The position numbers and the translations under genes are program-made. This document shows, one piece after another, positions 45,184 to 57,752 of a DNA stretch of 64,000 nucleotides (position 1 is the stretch's first letter; each line of letters starts with the position of its first letter). A model generated the notes under the pieces. It was not told where the DNA came from and made no database searches. It saw only the letters and a list, made by a program, of their open reading frames with translations. Where the stretch lies: positions 21,978,172 through 22,042,171 of the forward strand of contig OZ010605.1 of assembly GCA_963932145.1 (NCBI GenBank). Reading direction: 5' to 3'. Source of the stretch: Acanthosepion lycidas. Lineage: Eukaryota > Mollusca > Cephalopoda > Sepiida > Sepiidae.

Positions 45184-45960
45184 GTGCGTGGATATATATA
45201 TATATATATATTCTTAAAAGCAGTAAGCTTTCCGTTTTTATTAAGAATATTTTGTAAACAATGTTCCGTTTTCAAAATTAAATGTCTTTTTTTTCTTCAT
45301 TTCTACTTTGTTAAATAAAACATTCGGAATTCAACAGTTGTTTTGGTATCAACTAAACATCGGAAGTCGTACTTTGAAAAACAATTGTATACGAAAGAAA
45401 TCAGCTTTTCTCATTTTTTTCTCTAACTCCAAGGACATATACACTTATACTGTAGACAAAGCGGCGTCTGTTGAGCAGATCTGACAAGGAATTACCTTTT
45501 TCAGATTTTATTCAATTCTCGATATACTTCAGCTTCCCTAATGATATCATCTTTTGTAAAACTCTGGACGTTGGTATTTTGTTTAGAATTCCAAATTATT
45601 TTTCAATATTTCGTTTTGTAAAGAAAAAATATCGCTGTAGTTTCTGGGACAAAAACGAGAAAAAACAATGATTAGCTTTGTCGGTTCGTCGAAGAAGTCT
45701 TTTACTTTCGATATTTTTTTCTGATTTCGTTTCATAATTTAAATGTTATTTTATATTCCATAGAACATCTGTCGAAGCAAAAACAATTAACTATTTTTTT
45801 ATCTGAGATGTTTGGCAAATATGGCAGGCTGTTTCATACGTCAATAATGCACCTTTTTGTGTAGAATTTCAAAACTTCTGTCAGAATGTGAAGAAAATAA
45901 TTCACTTTTTTATTATATATTCTGATACTATTTATATTTAGGAGCAGTATATTCTCGAAC
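44580..45960. repeat. AT-rich interval with TA array 45108-45205
   Basis: No gene seen. A TA tract of about 37 units at 45108-45181 is broken once by ATGTGCGTGGA. The 66-codon frame at 45471-45671 has no known motif. Confidence 0.7.
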
Positions 45961-47720
45961 CGTATCCTGGGTGAGAGACGTCTTCAAAGCCCTCGTTTTT
46001 GCTATGAAATACCGAGTGAAACTGCGAACTACCTGCTCAGCTACTATAGCCCACATGATTCACTTCGTCTCGGTATACTAGAGCTACAGGTCTCATAGTA
46101 AAAAACTTCTCTATGTCATTGCACATAATGAGAACAAGTGTGTCTTGAAAATGCGAAGTTGTTGTTTGTTGGAAGAATGATACGCCGTATATCCTCTCAC
46201 AATTTTGGTTCTCGATAGATAATGTTGGATAATACTCGTTGGTTTGCAAGAGTGTGTTGAACAATAGCAAATATTCTGTCCTTCCTGCCTTCAATCAATA
46301 TGAAGTACTGTCATCTACGGATGAGACAAAGTACTCATCTGGAGTACACCTTAAAGATTTCCTCCTAGAACGGCAGATCTACTGCGTGATATGCATATAA
46401 TCCCGTTACTGGATTACATTAAATTAGATCCTCACAGGGAAAGTGGATGTGACTGGATACCTGCCCTCGTCCTAAGGAAAAGTGATCTTGAGTTAGCCCC
46501 TGTTCCCTCAAATTTTTTTTAACAGATCCGTCGCTTCTTCCTGTTTTGGTTGGAAGCCTCCTCTGTGGTTCCTGCTTTTTATGAACTCAGAGAAACACTA
46601 TAAAACCTAAAATTTTCGAATTATTAGCCACTGAACTTTATTCGTCAATGTACTCGATGTCATAACGAATTCTGTATGCACATCCTTTGACGGGCATCCT
46701 TTCGGACAAATAATATGGTCTGCCGCCGACGTGTTAAATGGCATCACTGAATTTGTCTAAAAAGCTCAATATATCAATGACGTGGCTCGAGATGTGGCCC
46801 TGGATATTTCGAAGCTCAAGGGCTACGGCATCAGACAAGAAATAGTTTTCTGAATACAACCCTTCCTGACAAATCAATTAATGAAGGTTGTGTTGAATGG
46901 AGGCTCGCTTCCAGGTCTTTTCATACTAATGCGAGGGTCTCCCAGGGATCTATTTTTGACCCATGCTATTTCGGAACTTTATGCATGACCTCCCCGATAT
47001 CATCAGTTCCTAATTTTGTATTTATGCAGATGACACAACCATTTACATTTTTAGCAAATCCAACAAAATCGACAAAGTAAACCTTGCAACTATTCTTGAA
47101 AAATAAACTCCAATCTCTGGTTAACTGGGGCATTAAATGGCTTGTACATTTTAGCACTTCAAAAACAAACTGCTTTCATTTAATCCCCAAAGAGAACAAT
47201 TTCTGCTTGCCATCATCATCATGACTGATACCAAACTCCAGGAGAGCAAAACTCTACACCCTCTTGGTATCAGGTTTTACAGTGACAGGGACGACGACAT
47301 CGAATTAATTGGTCCGTCTACTGCAGGAATTTTTTTCTTACTGTATCGTTCCAGAAAATCTTTCTCTTGTGCATTTATAAATATATCATTCGTCCGTACT
47401 TTTAATTATATTTGGTCTAGTGCTTCTGCTATACATCTCTTGGCAAAATGAAAAAAAGGGTCTGTAAAGAAAACGATCCTGACCTGGCATCTCTGCTTCA
47501 GTCATTGTCTCACAGATATAACATAGCTCCCCTCTGTCTTTACTACAAATATTTTCATGCTTCCCCCACCCCCGCTGGTGCCTCGTATACATGAATTTAA
47601 ACGTGGTTAATAGATTGGCAATTAGGTCCCAGTGATTTACTGTTAAACTAGCTCGATGCAACTTCATTTCTACTCTACTCTAACAATTTCTTTAGCTCGC
47701 ACTGCTCACCTGTGAGACTC
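45960..47720 (+). pseudogene. jockey-like LINE, longest copy, RT palm to C-terminus
   Basis: Read across shifted frames: CDWIPALVLRK near 46445-46480, the SQGSIFDP-type motif B near 46935-46965, YADDT (catalytic motif C; YADD at 47023-47034), ANPTKSTK, ALQKQTAFI, then an open stretch 47221-47451 (TKLQESKTLHPLGIRFYSD). Then come GPDLASLLQSLSHRY, LCLYYKYFH and HEFKRG near 47480-47610 and NNFFSSHCSP near 47690. This protein copies the element's RNA at a nicked target. The catalytic YADD codons are kept, but the frame is broken many times. No upstream endonuclease or ORF1 is recognisable. Confidence 0.78.
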
Positions 47721-47875
47721 GCTTACAATCTGTTGTGGATTCGGAGATGAAATCCGTTCTCAAATGAATGACAAACGCAGGAATGAAATATAGCAAATGT
47801 ATCTATTGACGCAATAATACAATTGGTAATACTGTTAGTAGATCTAGAAATGCGGTTAGTAGCAATAATAATAAT

Positions 47876-47932
<57 letters not shown>

Positions 47933-48125
47933 GGGAAATTCAGTATCGAAGTATGACTTCCTTCTGAGTCTACGTACTCGCAACTGTGACTCCTACAAAG
48001 CGGTTACCTCACACTCTTAATCTCTCTATTACTCTACCTCCCGGGTATTCACCGCCAGCAGTACAAATACATCACTGGTCGAGTCCACTTGTATGAAAAA
48101 GGGGCGGACCCCTTAAAACAATCAT
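47721..48125 (-). mobile_element. LTR-type fossil, possible long terminal repeat 2
   Basis: 47769-48120 matches 20096-20439; on the minus strand it starts TGTTTTAAGGGGTCCGCCCC. About 45 bases left of it may be adjoining leader. A TA array (47880-47929) has grown inside. It splits the jockey-like LINE. Old and incomplete; family unknown. Confidence 0.45.
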
Positions 48126-48129
48126 TGAT

Positions 48130-48335
48130 TCAATTATAACCACAATTTTCAAAAATGTAAATGCAATATTAATCGTCATCTTCCATTTTCTTAAATCCTG
48201 TTCCTTCTTTTGTCCTTTCCTCAATCCTCCCTATTCTCAGTCTCCTCATAGTCTTTCACTTTCACTCTATGTTACCCACTTCGTTCTATTTGCATTATAG
48301 CCTTGATTGGGCCGAGCAATTTAAAAATTTAAAAA
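48130..48335 (+). mobile_element. jockey-like LINE 3' end, continuing after the LTR fossil
   Basis: Reads FKNVNAILIVIFHFLK (family C-terminus FKCNVNRHLLS), then the pyrimidine-rich 3' untranslated region and GCCTTGATTGGGCCGAGC, the family's 3' words. It is the missing end of the copy at 45.96-47.72 kb. Confidence 0.7.
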
Positions 48336-48339
48336 TTTG

Positions 48340-50160
48340 CTGAGTTAGTAATTTGGAAATTAACAGCCATGCAGTGGGCCAGCTGAAAAAAAATAAAACG
48401 GGAAACTGTTAACAAAAATAAACTGTTTAACGAATATTGGATAGGGTAACGTTTGAAATGTTAAAGAAACTCACAAAGTAAAAATGAAAATCGTAAAATG
48501 CTTTAATTCAGTACCACAGTTTCAAAGGAGCAAGATTTTGTTTATAAAATTTCATACATTAACATTTCTTAAAATTGCCTAATGTAAAAGGGCAAGCTCA
48601 ACTATTCTATTTTGTCTGAACTGTCGTTATATATCATTGATGAGACATTTTTATCAACATAAAGAAAGAACTTGTTTTATATTTAAAAAAACAAAACAAT
48701 TAGTTCTATCTGAAGACGGTCAGCCTCGCTCAGAATTATAACTCAGTTTTACGATGTTGTTTTTGTTTTGCATTGATAGCCAATACGTTAGATCGCATCT
48801 CAAAAGTTGAGAAATTCCTACAAGTTAGTTGAAGTTGTCATGCAATGGCACAAAAAGATTCAAGCAGATAAACCAGTCCTTGAAAAAAATGCCCGTGGCT
48901 AAATCAGAAACATTTCCATACAAGAAGCAACCAGAAGGAAGGCGAATGAGGTTATTGTTCAAAAGCCATTACCTCTTAATAAAAATTCATATCAAAGACA
49001 AAAGTGAATGAGTTTTATCTTCTTTACAACCCAAACAATTGCAAAGGTAATACAGAATCGATTGAGCGTATTGTAAGTGATCTGACTTCTGGGTCAGTTT
49101 TAGAAACACCCCTTGAGAACTGGATATCACAATTGTATCTGTCCTTGGAGTGCATCTTAAATCTAGATTAAGTTGAATAAGACACCCCAATCCGCTAATG
49201 CACTGCGTGTTACCAACGCGTCTTCAGTATTGTCTGAGATTCTCAGATGAGTCATTGTCTTGGAGATTTTTGTGCTTACCTAGTCCAGACATATTTGAAT
49301 TTCTTTTCCCAATGTGACCGACATTATAAAGAAGGCCAAGATATTTAGCAAAATATAGTCCAATGACTGATGGTATGTGAGAGGATTAAAAGCAAAAGGT
49401 AAAACCAAAAAGAAAAGAAAAAGCATTACACCGGAAATAATGTACAGATATACGAATCATCTTTATACAAATATATAGATTCTATCCTGAGTGTAGTCTG
49501 TTAGAAAGAAAGAAAGGATAATTCGGTTTTATATGAGCAAAAGAATCTACTTCTAAGATGACAAAATTAGAGGAGACGTTTGGCTTTTGACTCTAACTCT
49601 ACTTTACCCAACCGTCTCGTCTAGTCTTCAAATAATGAATCTGTTTCCGTTGCTGATTCATCGTTTGGAATCGATTAATAAGACCAAACAAACTCAATCT
49701 ACTTTTTGTTGGAAGGTAGAGTTGTAGCTTGGCTACAGTTATTACTATTAATCTCCATATTCTTCGAAATGGTATTCTTATTCTTGGGTGGTTTTATCCC
49801 AATGTTTCAGTTGATCCATTTTTTAAACATTATCCAGATTGTATTGAGGAAAAACAAAATTTAAAGAACTTGTGTTCAGCAACCTGGTTTAATGATCAAC
49901 AATTTAATAGTGTATAATATTAGTTGAAAGTCTGAGCCTCGTTTGTGGCTCTGAACTCAAACGAAGCTACGCTTGGTGGAAGGAATTGTTGCGATTTATT
50001 TTATCGTAATATTTAACGAAACGGGATTTCTCAAGTATTTTTTGAAGATTTTCTTAGAAGCAGATTTCATTTTCGCGAAGTGAACGGACATAATGAAAAG
50101 AGATATAAAAGGTGAAAAATAGAATCGTTGACAACAAAAGAGCAAAATAATAATAATAAT
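48340..50160. other. no recognisable feature
   Basis: AT-rich. Short frames of about 60 codons (48829, 48987, 49729) have no motif I recognise. AAG-rich stretches lie near 49410 and 49505. Confidence 0.45.
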
Positions 50161-50490
50161 AATAAGTCCATCCTAACCGATAAAATTTGATAAGTATCTG
50201 TCGTTGGCGACGGAAAGTTGAACATTTGTGGAAAGTCACTTGTGCCATGCTCCGAACATGTCAGAAATGGTAAATTCTTTCCCTTTCATTTCCCTTTTCT
50301 CTTTCCTTCGTCTTCCTTTTTTTAAAACTTATATTTCATTTTTTCCTCTGCGACCCACGACCTTAAGCGGCCCTCCGAGTTTATTTTTCTCTTATCCTAG
50401 GCATCCCATATCTATGTCGGTGCGTGTATATGTGTAAATATTTACTAATCTCTGTCCGTCTTTCTGTGTGTCTGTCTGTCTCTCGCTCTC

Positions 50491-50535
<45 letters not shown>

Positions 50536-50675
50536 TGTGAAAATATTATAGAAAATAGGAAAGAAACTGGTTTGGTAAATAATCCAAAGTTCCTTAGTAT
50601 TTTTGTTATTATTTTTTAAAAATAGTGCTCGATACGAAAGTAGAGCATCGAGTTGGAATCATATTTTTAAATAAA

Positions 50676-50733
<58 letters not shown>

Positions 50734-51215
50734 GTACTTGTGTACGAAACCGCATTGATAGGAATCATATTGTATTATTTTAATTTCTATTTTTATTTTT
50801 TTTTTCATGGCTACAGGTGTAATTTTTCTACAGTGCTCTGCCCTTTGTCGTCTCTTTGAGTGAAAAATTTAAAAATATGTCTTTTAGTGGCTAGTAGGTT
50901 GAGAGATGACCGGAAAAGTATAACTGTTATTGCCTTGCTTCTATCCCTTTGTTGAATGAATTCTTTGATATTCCCCGTACCAATCTGTAGTATAAGTCCA
51001 GCCTACCCTCATAACATTTGATAAGTATCTGTCGTTGGCGACACATTTGTGGAAAGTCACTTGTGTTATGCTCGGAACATGTAAGAAATGGTAAATGTTG
51101 TACCATTTTTAAATCATACTTTTCCTGTACTTTGATATGATTTTAATCCTTTTGACTCAAGTGAATTCTTTCCTTTTCAATTGCCTTTTCTCATTCCTTT
51201 CACTTTTTTTTAAAA
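50160..51215 (+). repeat. direct repeat pair around TA arrays and repeat F copy 4
   Basis: 50163-50275 and 50995-51095 share TTTGATAAGTATCTGTCGTT, GGCGAC, CATTTGTGGAAAGTCACTTG and GGAACATGT..GAAATGGTAAAT. A pyrimidine-rich block (ATTCTTTCC..TTTTC) follows each. Between them lie a TA tract (50494-50533), repeat F (about 50534-50685, with GTGCTCGATACGAAAGTAG) and a second TA tract (50683-50730). Confidence 0.72.
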
Positions 51216-52096
51216 CAACTATATACTAAAATCTGATATTCCCCCTTGGAGTGGTCACTTCGACTTATACTAAGTTAAAATTTAGTATAATCTACCCCAC
51301 TGAATACCATACACTGTTATGAACTATTCTACCTCCGATATATTAATACATCCACATTGTATCTAATCTCATTGGTTATGCGTGCTATTGGATCTTCTTC
51401 GAGTATCGTCCTAAAGATTGTAACCTGAACATAATTACCCCTTGGCGGTCAAGGTTAAAACGCTTATCTCTACTAATTTAAAAGAATACGAATAAAAATT
51501 CATAGCGGATCGGCCGTCACCCGGGACAAGAGCCGCGTTCCTCAGAGAGGAACCAGTTTGAGGACGAAAAATCTGTCACTGGAACAAACTCTTCCACAAA
51601 CGAAGAGACACTAGGTCACCAACCCCAGACATGACATCCTTCTTCACTGCACTCGAAAACCCAGCAAAGAACACCACCAATCAAACATACCAAATATGGA
51701 GAAGTATGGTGGGAAATGACATAAGACCTAACCTCAATCCAAATCCGTAGGGACATCATGCGAAATAACAGACTCTCAAAGACAGAAATAGATAGGATAA
51801 AATTAAGTATATGACAAAAAACTATGACCCATCACTCAAACTCTAATGAGCTGAATGCAGAAATAAGGAATGTGACAGAGGATAAGTTAAAAACTAAATC
51901 AAATGAAATACGAAATAATCGCCGAGGAAATAAAATCAAAGACTCTACCTTAAACTCAACCTGCGATTCTCCAGACATTGCCAATGAAGATGGCTCCAGG
52001 TACATTAAGTAAGAATTCTTTGAAAACCACAAAGCTGGAATCACCGAAGCGAAAAACGACGTCATCCAAGTACTCAGCAAAGTAACATTTATACAA

Positions 52097-52441
52097 TTGT
52101 CAGACAGAGAGCATCTCCTCAAAATCCATATGAAGAATTCCAGCAAGCACATCGTGAAAATATATAACGCTGCTCTGGAAACACTGTTAACAGATAAATC
52201 ACTTGGAAACATCACAGAAGTTAACAACGTCATATACGCAATAGCTTTAGCAGCGACTCGGAAGCTTGGGTTCAAGACAATAAATAAAATTAACAGACAT
52301 AGAGAACCAGTTTGGAAAACAAAACTGATACGAGAAATAAAACAAATCAGATGTGAGCTTTCTATATTAGATGAGCTCACCAGAAACCCTAATATTTCCA
52401 AACGTATGTGCAAAAAGATCAAGCGGAAATATAACATTTAA
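52097..52441 (+). pseudogene. LINE pol, pre-RT segment
   Basis: One hundred and fourteen open residues upstream of the RT. LGFKTINKINRHREPVWKTK and EIKQIRCELSILDELTR resemble the W..RI..EI..LR..IS.L region before R4/Dong-type RT domains. Function of this segment is not known to me. It ends at a stop at about 52441, after which the frame is broken to 53025. Confidence 0.6.
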
Positions 52442-52746
52442 TCCCTAATTGACATTCCATCAATCAAGGAAATGCTGAAGCTGAAGCTTCATCTAAACGC
52501 ACAGAGAACAAGACGATACGAAAAACGTTGTAGGTTCTATCACCAAAATAAAATATTCCGAACGGATCTTAAGAATTTTTACAGGGAAACTGGAAAAACA
52601 CCTATACATGTCTAAAGGCCAACATCGATTGATAATGTACAGACATTTTGGGAAATATCTGGAGCATCCCAAAGAAATATAACCCAAATGCAGAATGGAT
52701 CCGACATAAAGAAGAACGAATGCTGGATACACCTCTGCAAGAATGG

Positions 52747-52803
52747 GAAAATATATCCACAGATGATGTTAGGTTGCCTAACATCATCTGTGGATATATT
52801 TTC
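52747..52803. repeat. perfect 27-bp foldback inside the LINE
   Basis: 52747-52773 and 52777-52803 are exact inverted repeats with a 3-base loop (TTG). It lies in coding sequence just before the ...NPKNGNP..MKSCPISE stretch (normally NWKSPG.D..PNFW). It is a local inverted duplication rather than a family feature. Confidence 0.93.
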
Positions 52804-53024
52804 TTACGAAATCCCAAAAATGGAAATCCCCAGGAGATGAAAAGTTGCCCAATTTCTGAAATTGTCACCACTCATCTATCCATAAAATTCTTGTAAAAAC
52901 ATTATCAACGCTTGTAAATAATCCCAATAAAATCTCGGAATGGATTACTGAAGGTATTACATACCAAAAACAACTGAAACAGACGACCCAAAAAATTATA
53001 GAACGTCTCTCCAGAACGTATAAG

Positions 53025-53800
53025 TTGATCACGTCTGTACTGACGAACCGTACTTATTCTTTTTTTAAAACAAACAGCATTCTTCCGCTGGAACAGAAGG
53101 GATGCAGAAGAGGACCATACGGCTGCAAAGATCAACTATTGATAAATAAAATGATCCTGGAAAATTGCAGGAGACGACGTAGAAATCTTAGCGCAGCGTG
53201 GATTGATTATCGTAATATCTTTGATAGTGTTCCACTTTCTTGGATCCTTAAGACATTGGAAATTTACAAAGTCTCCCCTTTGGTATTAAATTTCCTCATG
53301 CACAGCATGGGAATCTGGAAAACCAAACTATACCTTAGTCACATCAGGGGTACTGCCATATCCAACCATCTGAATATCCGACGTGGAATCTTCCAAGGAG
53401 ACTCTCTGTCACCCCTTCTGTTTTGTCCTTAATTCCTCTTTCGCATGAACTGAACAACAGTAGCTATGTCTACAAAATAAATAAGAAAATATTCAATCAC
53501 CTACTCTACATGGATGATCTCAAAGTCTATGCCAAAGACGACAATGAGTTGAAGGGCCTCCTCAATATTGTAAAATACTTCAGTGACGACATAGGTATGG
53601 ACTTCGGATTAGATAAATGTTCAAAAGTAACATTCAAGAAAGGTAGAATTACAGAAACACCCTTAATAGATTTAGATTTTGTCACAAAGATTAGGGAACT
53701 GGAGCATGATGAGAATTATAAGTACCTAGGAATTAGCGAATGGCATACAACACCCCCAAATGAAGGAAAAAAAAAAGAAAGGGCTATTACAAGCGTGTAG
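53025..53800 (+). pseudogene. LINE reverse transcriptase domain
   Basis: Motifs in order: LPLEQKGCRRGPYGCKDQLL, AWIDYRNIFDSVPLSWI (motif A with catalytic Asp), RRGIFQGDSLSPLLFC (motif B), and YMDDLKVYAKDDNELKGLL (motif C; YMDD codons at 53507-53518), then GMDFGLDKCSKVTFKKGR and YKYLGI. All three catalytic Asp codons are kept. A frameshift at about 53425-53435 separates motifs B and C. The YMDDLK.YAK style with a following KYLGI is typical of the R4/Dong group. Confidence 0.88.
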
Positions 53801-53853
53801 GTCTGGTACTAAATACAGAGCTAAAAAAAACCAGCATATCAGACATAAACACA

Positions 53854-54345
53854 TTGGCTGTCCCTGTGGTGCAATACAGTTTTAATGTCGTTAACTGGAC
53901 CATAGCTGAAATTAAGAAAATGGATGCCAAAACGAGAAAGCTTTTAACTTGCTACCGCATGCATCATCCGAAATCTGATGTTGATCATCTGTATGTGTCC
54001 AGATCCAAAGGCGGCAGAGGATTAGTTCAACTAGAACTGTCCTACAAAAATACAACAACTGGCCTCCAACGATACTTAGAAACTACAGAAGACTGGATGA
54101 TGGTATGCGTCAAGGAACATGAAAGTAGTAAGCGTCTTTACTCCGTAATAAAAGCCAACAAATTCAAAATGGAGTTTCAAATGGATGTAGAAATGCAAGT
54201 ACAGCACAATACACAGGCCGAAACTGCAAAATGCCTAAAAAAAGACAGCAAATACAAATGCAAAGAAAAAAGACAATATAGAAACAATGGCAAGGTAAAC
54301 CGCTTCATGGCCAATACTGTGCCCGTACCAAACAAGCTGACGTAG
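53854..54345 (+). pseudogene. LINE post-RT region
   Basis: One hundred and sixty-three open residues: MAVPVVQYSFNVVNWTIAEI, KKMDAKTRKLLTCYRMHHPK, DVDHLYVSRSKGGRGLVQLE. This is the conserved thumb/linker of the group, found also near 43.0 kb and 58.4-58.6 kb. The start Met is just the first ATG; the segment continues the RT protein after a break at about 53800. Confidence 0.82.
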
Positions 54346-54469
54346 ACAAAACCCTCAGTGGCTATGTAGTGCAGGGTTGAAAGCTGAAACTAAAGGTTTT
54401 ATCCTTGCTGCACAGGACCAATGCTTGCTAACTAGGAATTATCAAGCACATATACTAAAATATTGTGTT

Positions 54470-54980
54470 AGGCCAAAATGCAGATTCTCTGATAAATATC
54501 CAGAAACGATTGAACATCTTGTATCAGGTTGAACGATATTGGCACCCACTGAATATAAAATCCGGCATGACAGTGTGAGCCAATATCTGCACTGGAAAAT
54601 CTGCAATTTCTACGGGAAAGAAACTGAAAGAAAATAATATGAACACGGAGATAAGATGGTTACGGAGACAGGATCTGTTACAATTCTATGGGACTACACA
54701 ATACACACTGACAGAACAATCAAAGCCAACCGTCCAGATATGGTTATTAAAGACCACAAACAAAAACGGTGCCTCCTTATTGATATGGCAGTCCCTGCTG
54801 ACTGTAATGTATCTTTGAAGATATTTAGAAAGCTGTCAAAATACAAAGACCTTGAAATAGAAATCTCAAAAATGTGGCATATGGGAACATCAACAATCCC
54901 TGTTGTAGTTGGAACCCTACGACTGGTTGGAAAAGATTGCAGTAGACAAATCGAAGGGAATCCTGGAAGTCCATGCCTAT
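54470..54980 (+). pseudogene. LINE CCHC finger and restriction-like endonuclease
   Basis: A finger remnant (KCRFSDKYPETIEHLVSG, with the second and last Cys lost) precedes the nuclease at 54656-54982: TILWDYTIHTDRTIKANRPD, then MVIKDHKQKRCLLIDMAVPA and KLSKYKDLEIEISKMW. RPD followed by an Asp after 13 residues and a downstream KYKDLE fits the nuclease that R2-type LINEs use to nick their target. The nuclease residues look intact; the finger is not. Confidence 0.8.
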
Positions 54981-55137
54981 AAAACATACAAAAAATTATT
55001 CTGACAAGTAAAGCCCACACTTTACGAAGGGATTTATCTATGTAATTTTTTTTTTTTTGTCAGTGGAAATTGTCATGATGCCATTTCTAACCTTAGGTCC
55101 CTGGACGGGACTCGGGAAGAAATGTGTAAACGCCAGA

Positions 55138-55350
55138 AATAAAAAGAAAATAAATAATAATAATAATATGTCTGGGAGCCCATGTCTTACAGAAGAAATA
55201 TTGTACTCACGCATTACGAAGAACTTTAACTATGACAAATTTAGGTCAGCTTAAGTATTTTTTTTTTTAAATGATCAGTGGAAAATGTAGCCATTTTTTA
55301 CCTTATGTATCTGGTTGGGAACAGGAAGGAAATGTGTATACAAAATAAAT
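55138..55350 (+). mobile_element. (AAT)n then R4/Dong-like LINE tail, copy 5
   Basis: The AAAT/AAT tail of the long copy is followed at 55171 by another tail (GTCTGGGAGCCCATGTCTTA, CTCACGCATTACGAAG, CCTTATGTATCTGGTTGGGA) ending AAATAAATCAAAG at 55344. It is a fifth tract-then-tail unit. Confidence 0.78.
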
Positions 55351-55355
55351 CAAAG

Positions 55356-55438
55356 CAAACAACAACAACAACAGCAGCAGCAGCAATGACAACAACAACA
55401 ACAACAACGACAACGACAGCAACAACAACAGCAACAGC

Positions 55439-55472
<34 letters not shown>

Positions 55473-55512
55473 GCAGCAGCAACAACAACAACAACAATAA
55501 TAATAATATATT
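55356..55512. repeat. (CAA/CAG)n then (AAT)n array
   Basis: About 150 bp of CAA units with CAG interruptions passing into AATAATAAT. The open frame is poly-Thr or poly-Leu and not a gene. 55513-55680 is AT-rich with nothing recognisable. Confidence 0.93.
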
Positions 55513-55683
55513 AAATAATAGTAATAATGGTTTTATTGGTGATAATGATATATCGGTTATTTTACTGTTTTTTTTATTTAAATATTTATTAGTAATTTAT
55601 ATATAATTTTTATTTTACAAAACATACAATACAAACACTTATAATAAACTTTTCTTTAAATATTATTAGTATCTATGCATTAA

Positions 55684-55983
55684 TTGTATTTATGGGTACA
55701 ATATATTCGTGTAATAACAGGATTAAGGAGATTTAAATATCGTTACATATTACTGAGCAGAAGAGAAAAAAGTTATGTCGGAAGCACGTCGTGTCTCCTT
55801 GAGATCCAAACGCTTACAAATGAAGATTTTACCGGTGTTGTTAATTATAGCAATAGTAAAAAAAAAACAAAAGCAAAACAATTTCAGGAGGAGGGCTGGC
55901 TCACTGGACGTGATGGCCTAACATGGTATGCATCTGTGCTGTCGCCAAAGAACCATTCTTACGTAAGGGTAAATGCGAACTAA
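55684..55983 (+). other. 99-codon open frame of unknown nature
   Basis: It lies just before the 5' end of the second long LINE and contains EEGWLTGRDGLTWYASVLSP. I do not recognise it. It may be part of the LINE's 5' region or another element; no start context or splice evidence. Confidence 0.3.
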
Positions 55984-57752
55984 CTATAATGTTGACAGAA
56001 CGAAAAATATTGCTAAATCGCATCGATCGACACACGGGACAAAAAGGACCGCGATCCTCACCGAGGAACCAATCTACGATGGTAAAGTCTGCAAGTTTCA
56101 CAAACACTACCCAACGAAAACTAGAGGAAAACCATAGCGAGGACAATCCTCAGAGAACCTGCTCTTATTTATTAAGACTAATCCCACGAAAAGGATAATA
56201 ATTGAATAGTTTAGGGTAGAGTATATTGAAGTAATGATTGCATTTTACATTGCTACGATAAATCTGACAATGACATTAAAGATCAAAGCAACCTATAATA
56301 TCAGGCGAAAATATATACCACAGGCTAAACATCGATGCCAATAAATTAACCAATGTCAGGCGAGAAATCATCAGGAAAAAGAATACCTGACATAGAACTC
56401 TAAAGTAATCGAGAAAACTTTAAAAAATGGATTAAACGTTAACATCGAAGGGTTAAATGCCAACAACCCAGAGGAGACACATGCAGAGGAACAAATAGAA
56501 ACCATTTGTAATAATCCATCTGGCGTACACAATTAAATAGAGGAAGAAAATGACAAATATGTGAGAGAAATAGAGATGACGAAAAATCAGATATAATTAG
56601 GAGAATGTAAAAGAAATGTTTTTTGAGGAAAAGTCATCAATTCCAAAAGTAAGAAAGAACTGTCAATTGAAGGAAATGATCGACCTCGCTAACCAAGGAA
56701 TTAGAAAAATAAGGGACTAAATGGGAAGATCGATGAAGACGAAAGAAATTAATACGTGACCTCGATAACGATCGATGAAAAAATACGGAGAAAAAGTAAA
56801 TACATAACGTAAATGAAAACGAAATATGCCAGTCTATAAAGAAAAAAAAATAGAAACCGAAATAAATAAACTATGAGAACAATTGTCACTTCTAATTGAC
56901 GTAGACAATGAAAGAAAGAAAAAGGTGACAACAGAAAGGAAGCCTTGACGTAAGGAATAAGTCAGCTGTACCAAAAAGATTAAGAGAATCTGAAAGAACA
57001 AATTCGAGCGAATGTACAGTGTATGAGGCGTTATGAAAAAGAAAAAGGTTTATTCTGGCAACACAATATGTTCAAAGAAGATGTAAAAAATTATGTCAAG
57101 AATTGGAAAAAAATAAAGATAAATTATTCTCCTAATATCCAGGGAATCGAGAATGTTTGGATAAAAAAAGAGGCATACAATCATAAACCCAGAAAAATGC
57201 TCCAAATGGCTCAAGTGGGGAGTAACATGCCTATCTAAAAACAATGTAACAACATTTGCTGTCTACAAACAATGTGCAAGATCCTCACTTCTGTTATAAC
57301 CCAGAAGATATACAAATTCCTTGAAAAAACAAACAAAAAACAATTTACTCCCAGCAGAATAGTAGAGAAGAAAAAGAGGGGGTGGGACGAATAAAACAAT
57401 ATTGGAAGAGGTAAAGACATAGAAAAGAAACTTATCGATAGCATGGATCGACTACAGAAAAAACCCTATCTAGCACTTACCAAGACCTGTCACTGGCATA
57501 CAATAATAAAAATCATAAACACAGGAAAAATCCCCCAAATGGCTTACGTTTGTAGTAAAAGACCTACTCCCATAAAACAGAAGAGACGCAGAACCCGAAG
57601 AACTATATTCACATCACCTGTCAACCAACAATGTACAAGATCCTCATTCTATCATAAGCGATAGGACAGTTACGGACGAAAGGACCAACTAATTATCAAT
57701 AAAACAATATTGGAAAAACGGAAAACAAGGTATATAGAAACTTATCGATAGC

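Larger units (their letters stand above)
51490..55130 (+). mobile_element. R4/Dong-like LINE, long copy
   Basis: About 3.6 kb in one orientation, with a GC-richer 5' end (CGGCCGTCACCCGGGACAAG) that recurs in the copy at 56.0 kb. Then comes a degraded N-terminal region, the reverse transcriptase (53025-53800), the post-RT region (53854-54345), and a CCHC-like finger and restriction-like endonuclease (54470-54980). A 3' untranslated region ends in AAAT/AAT repeats (55138-55168). One ORF with RT then a C-terminal PD-(D/E)XK nuclease is the R2/R4/Dong layout. Several shifts and stops make it inactive. The upstream interval 51216-51489 holds nothing clear. Confidence 0.82.
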
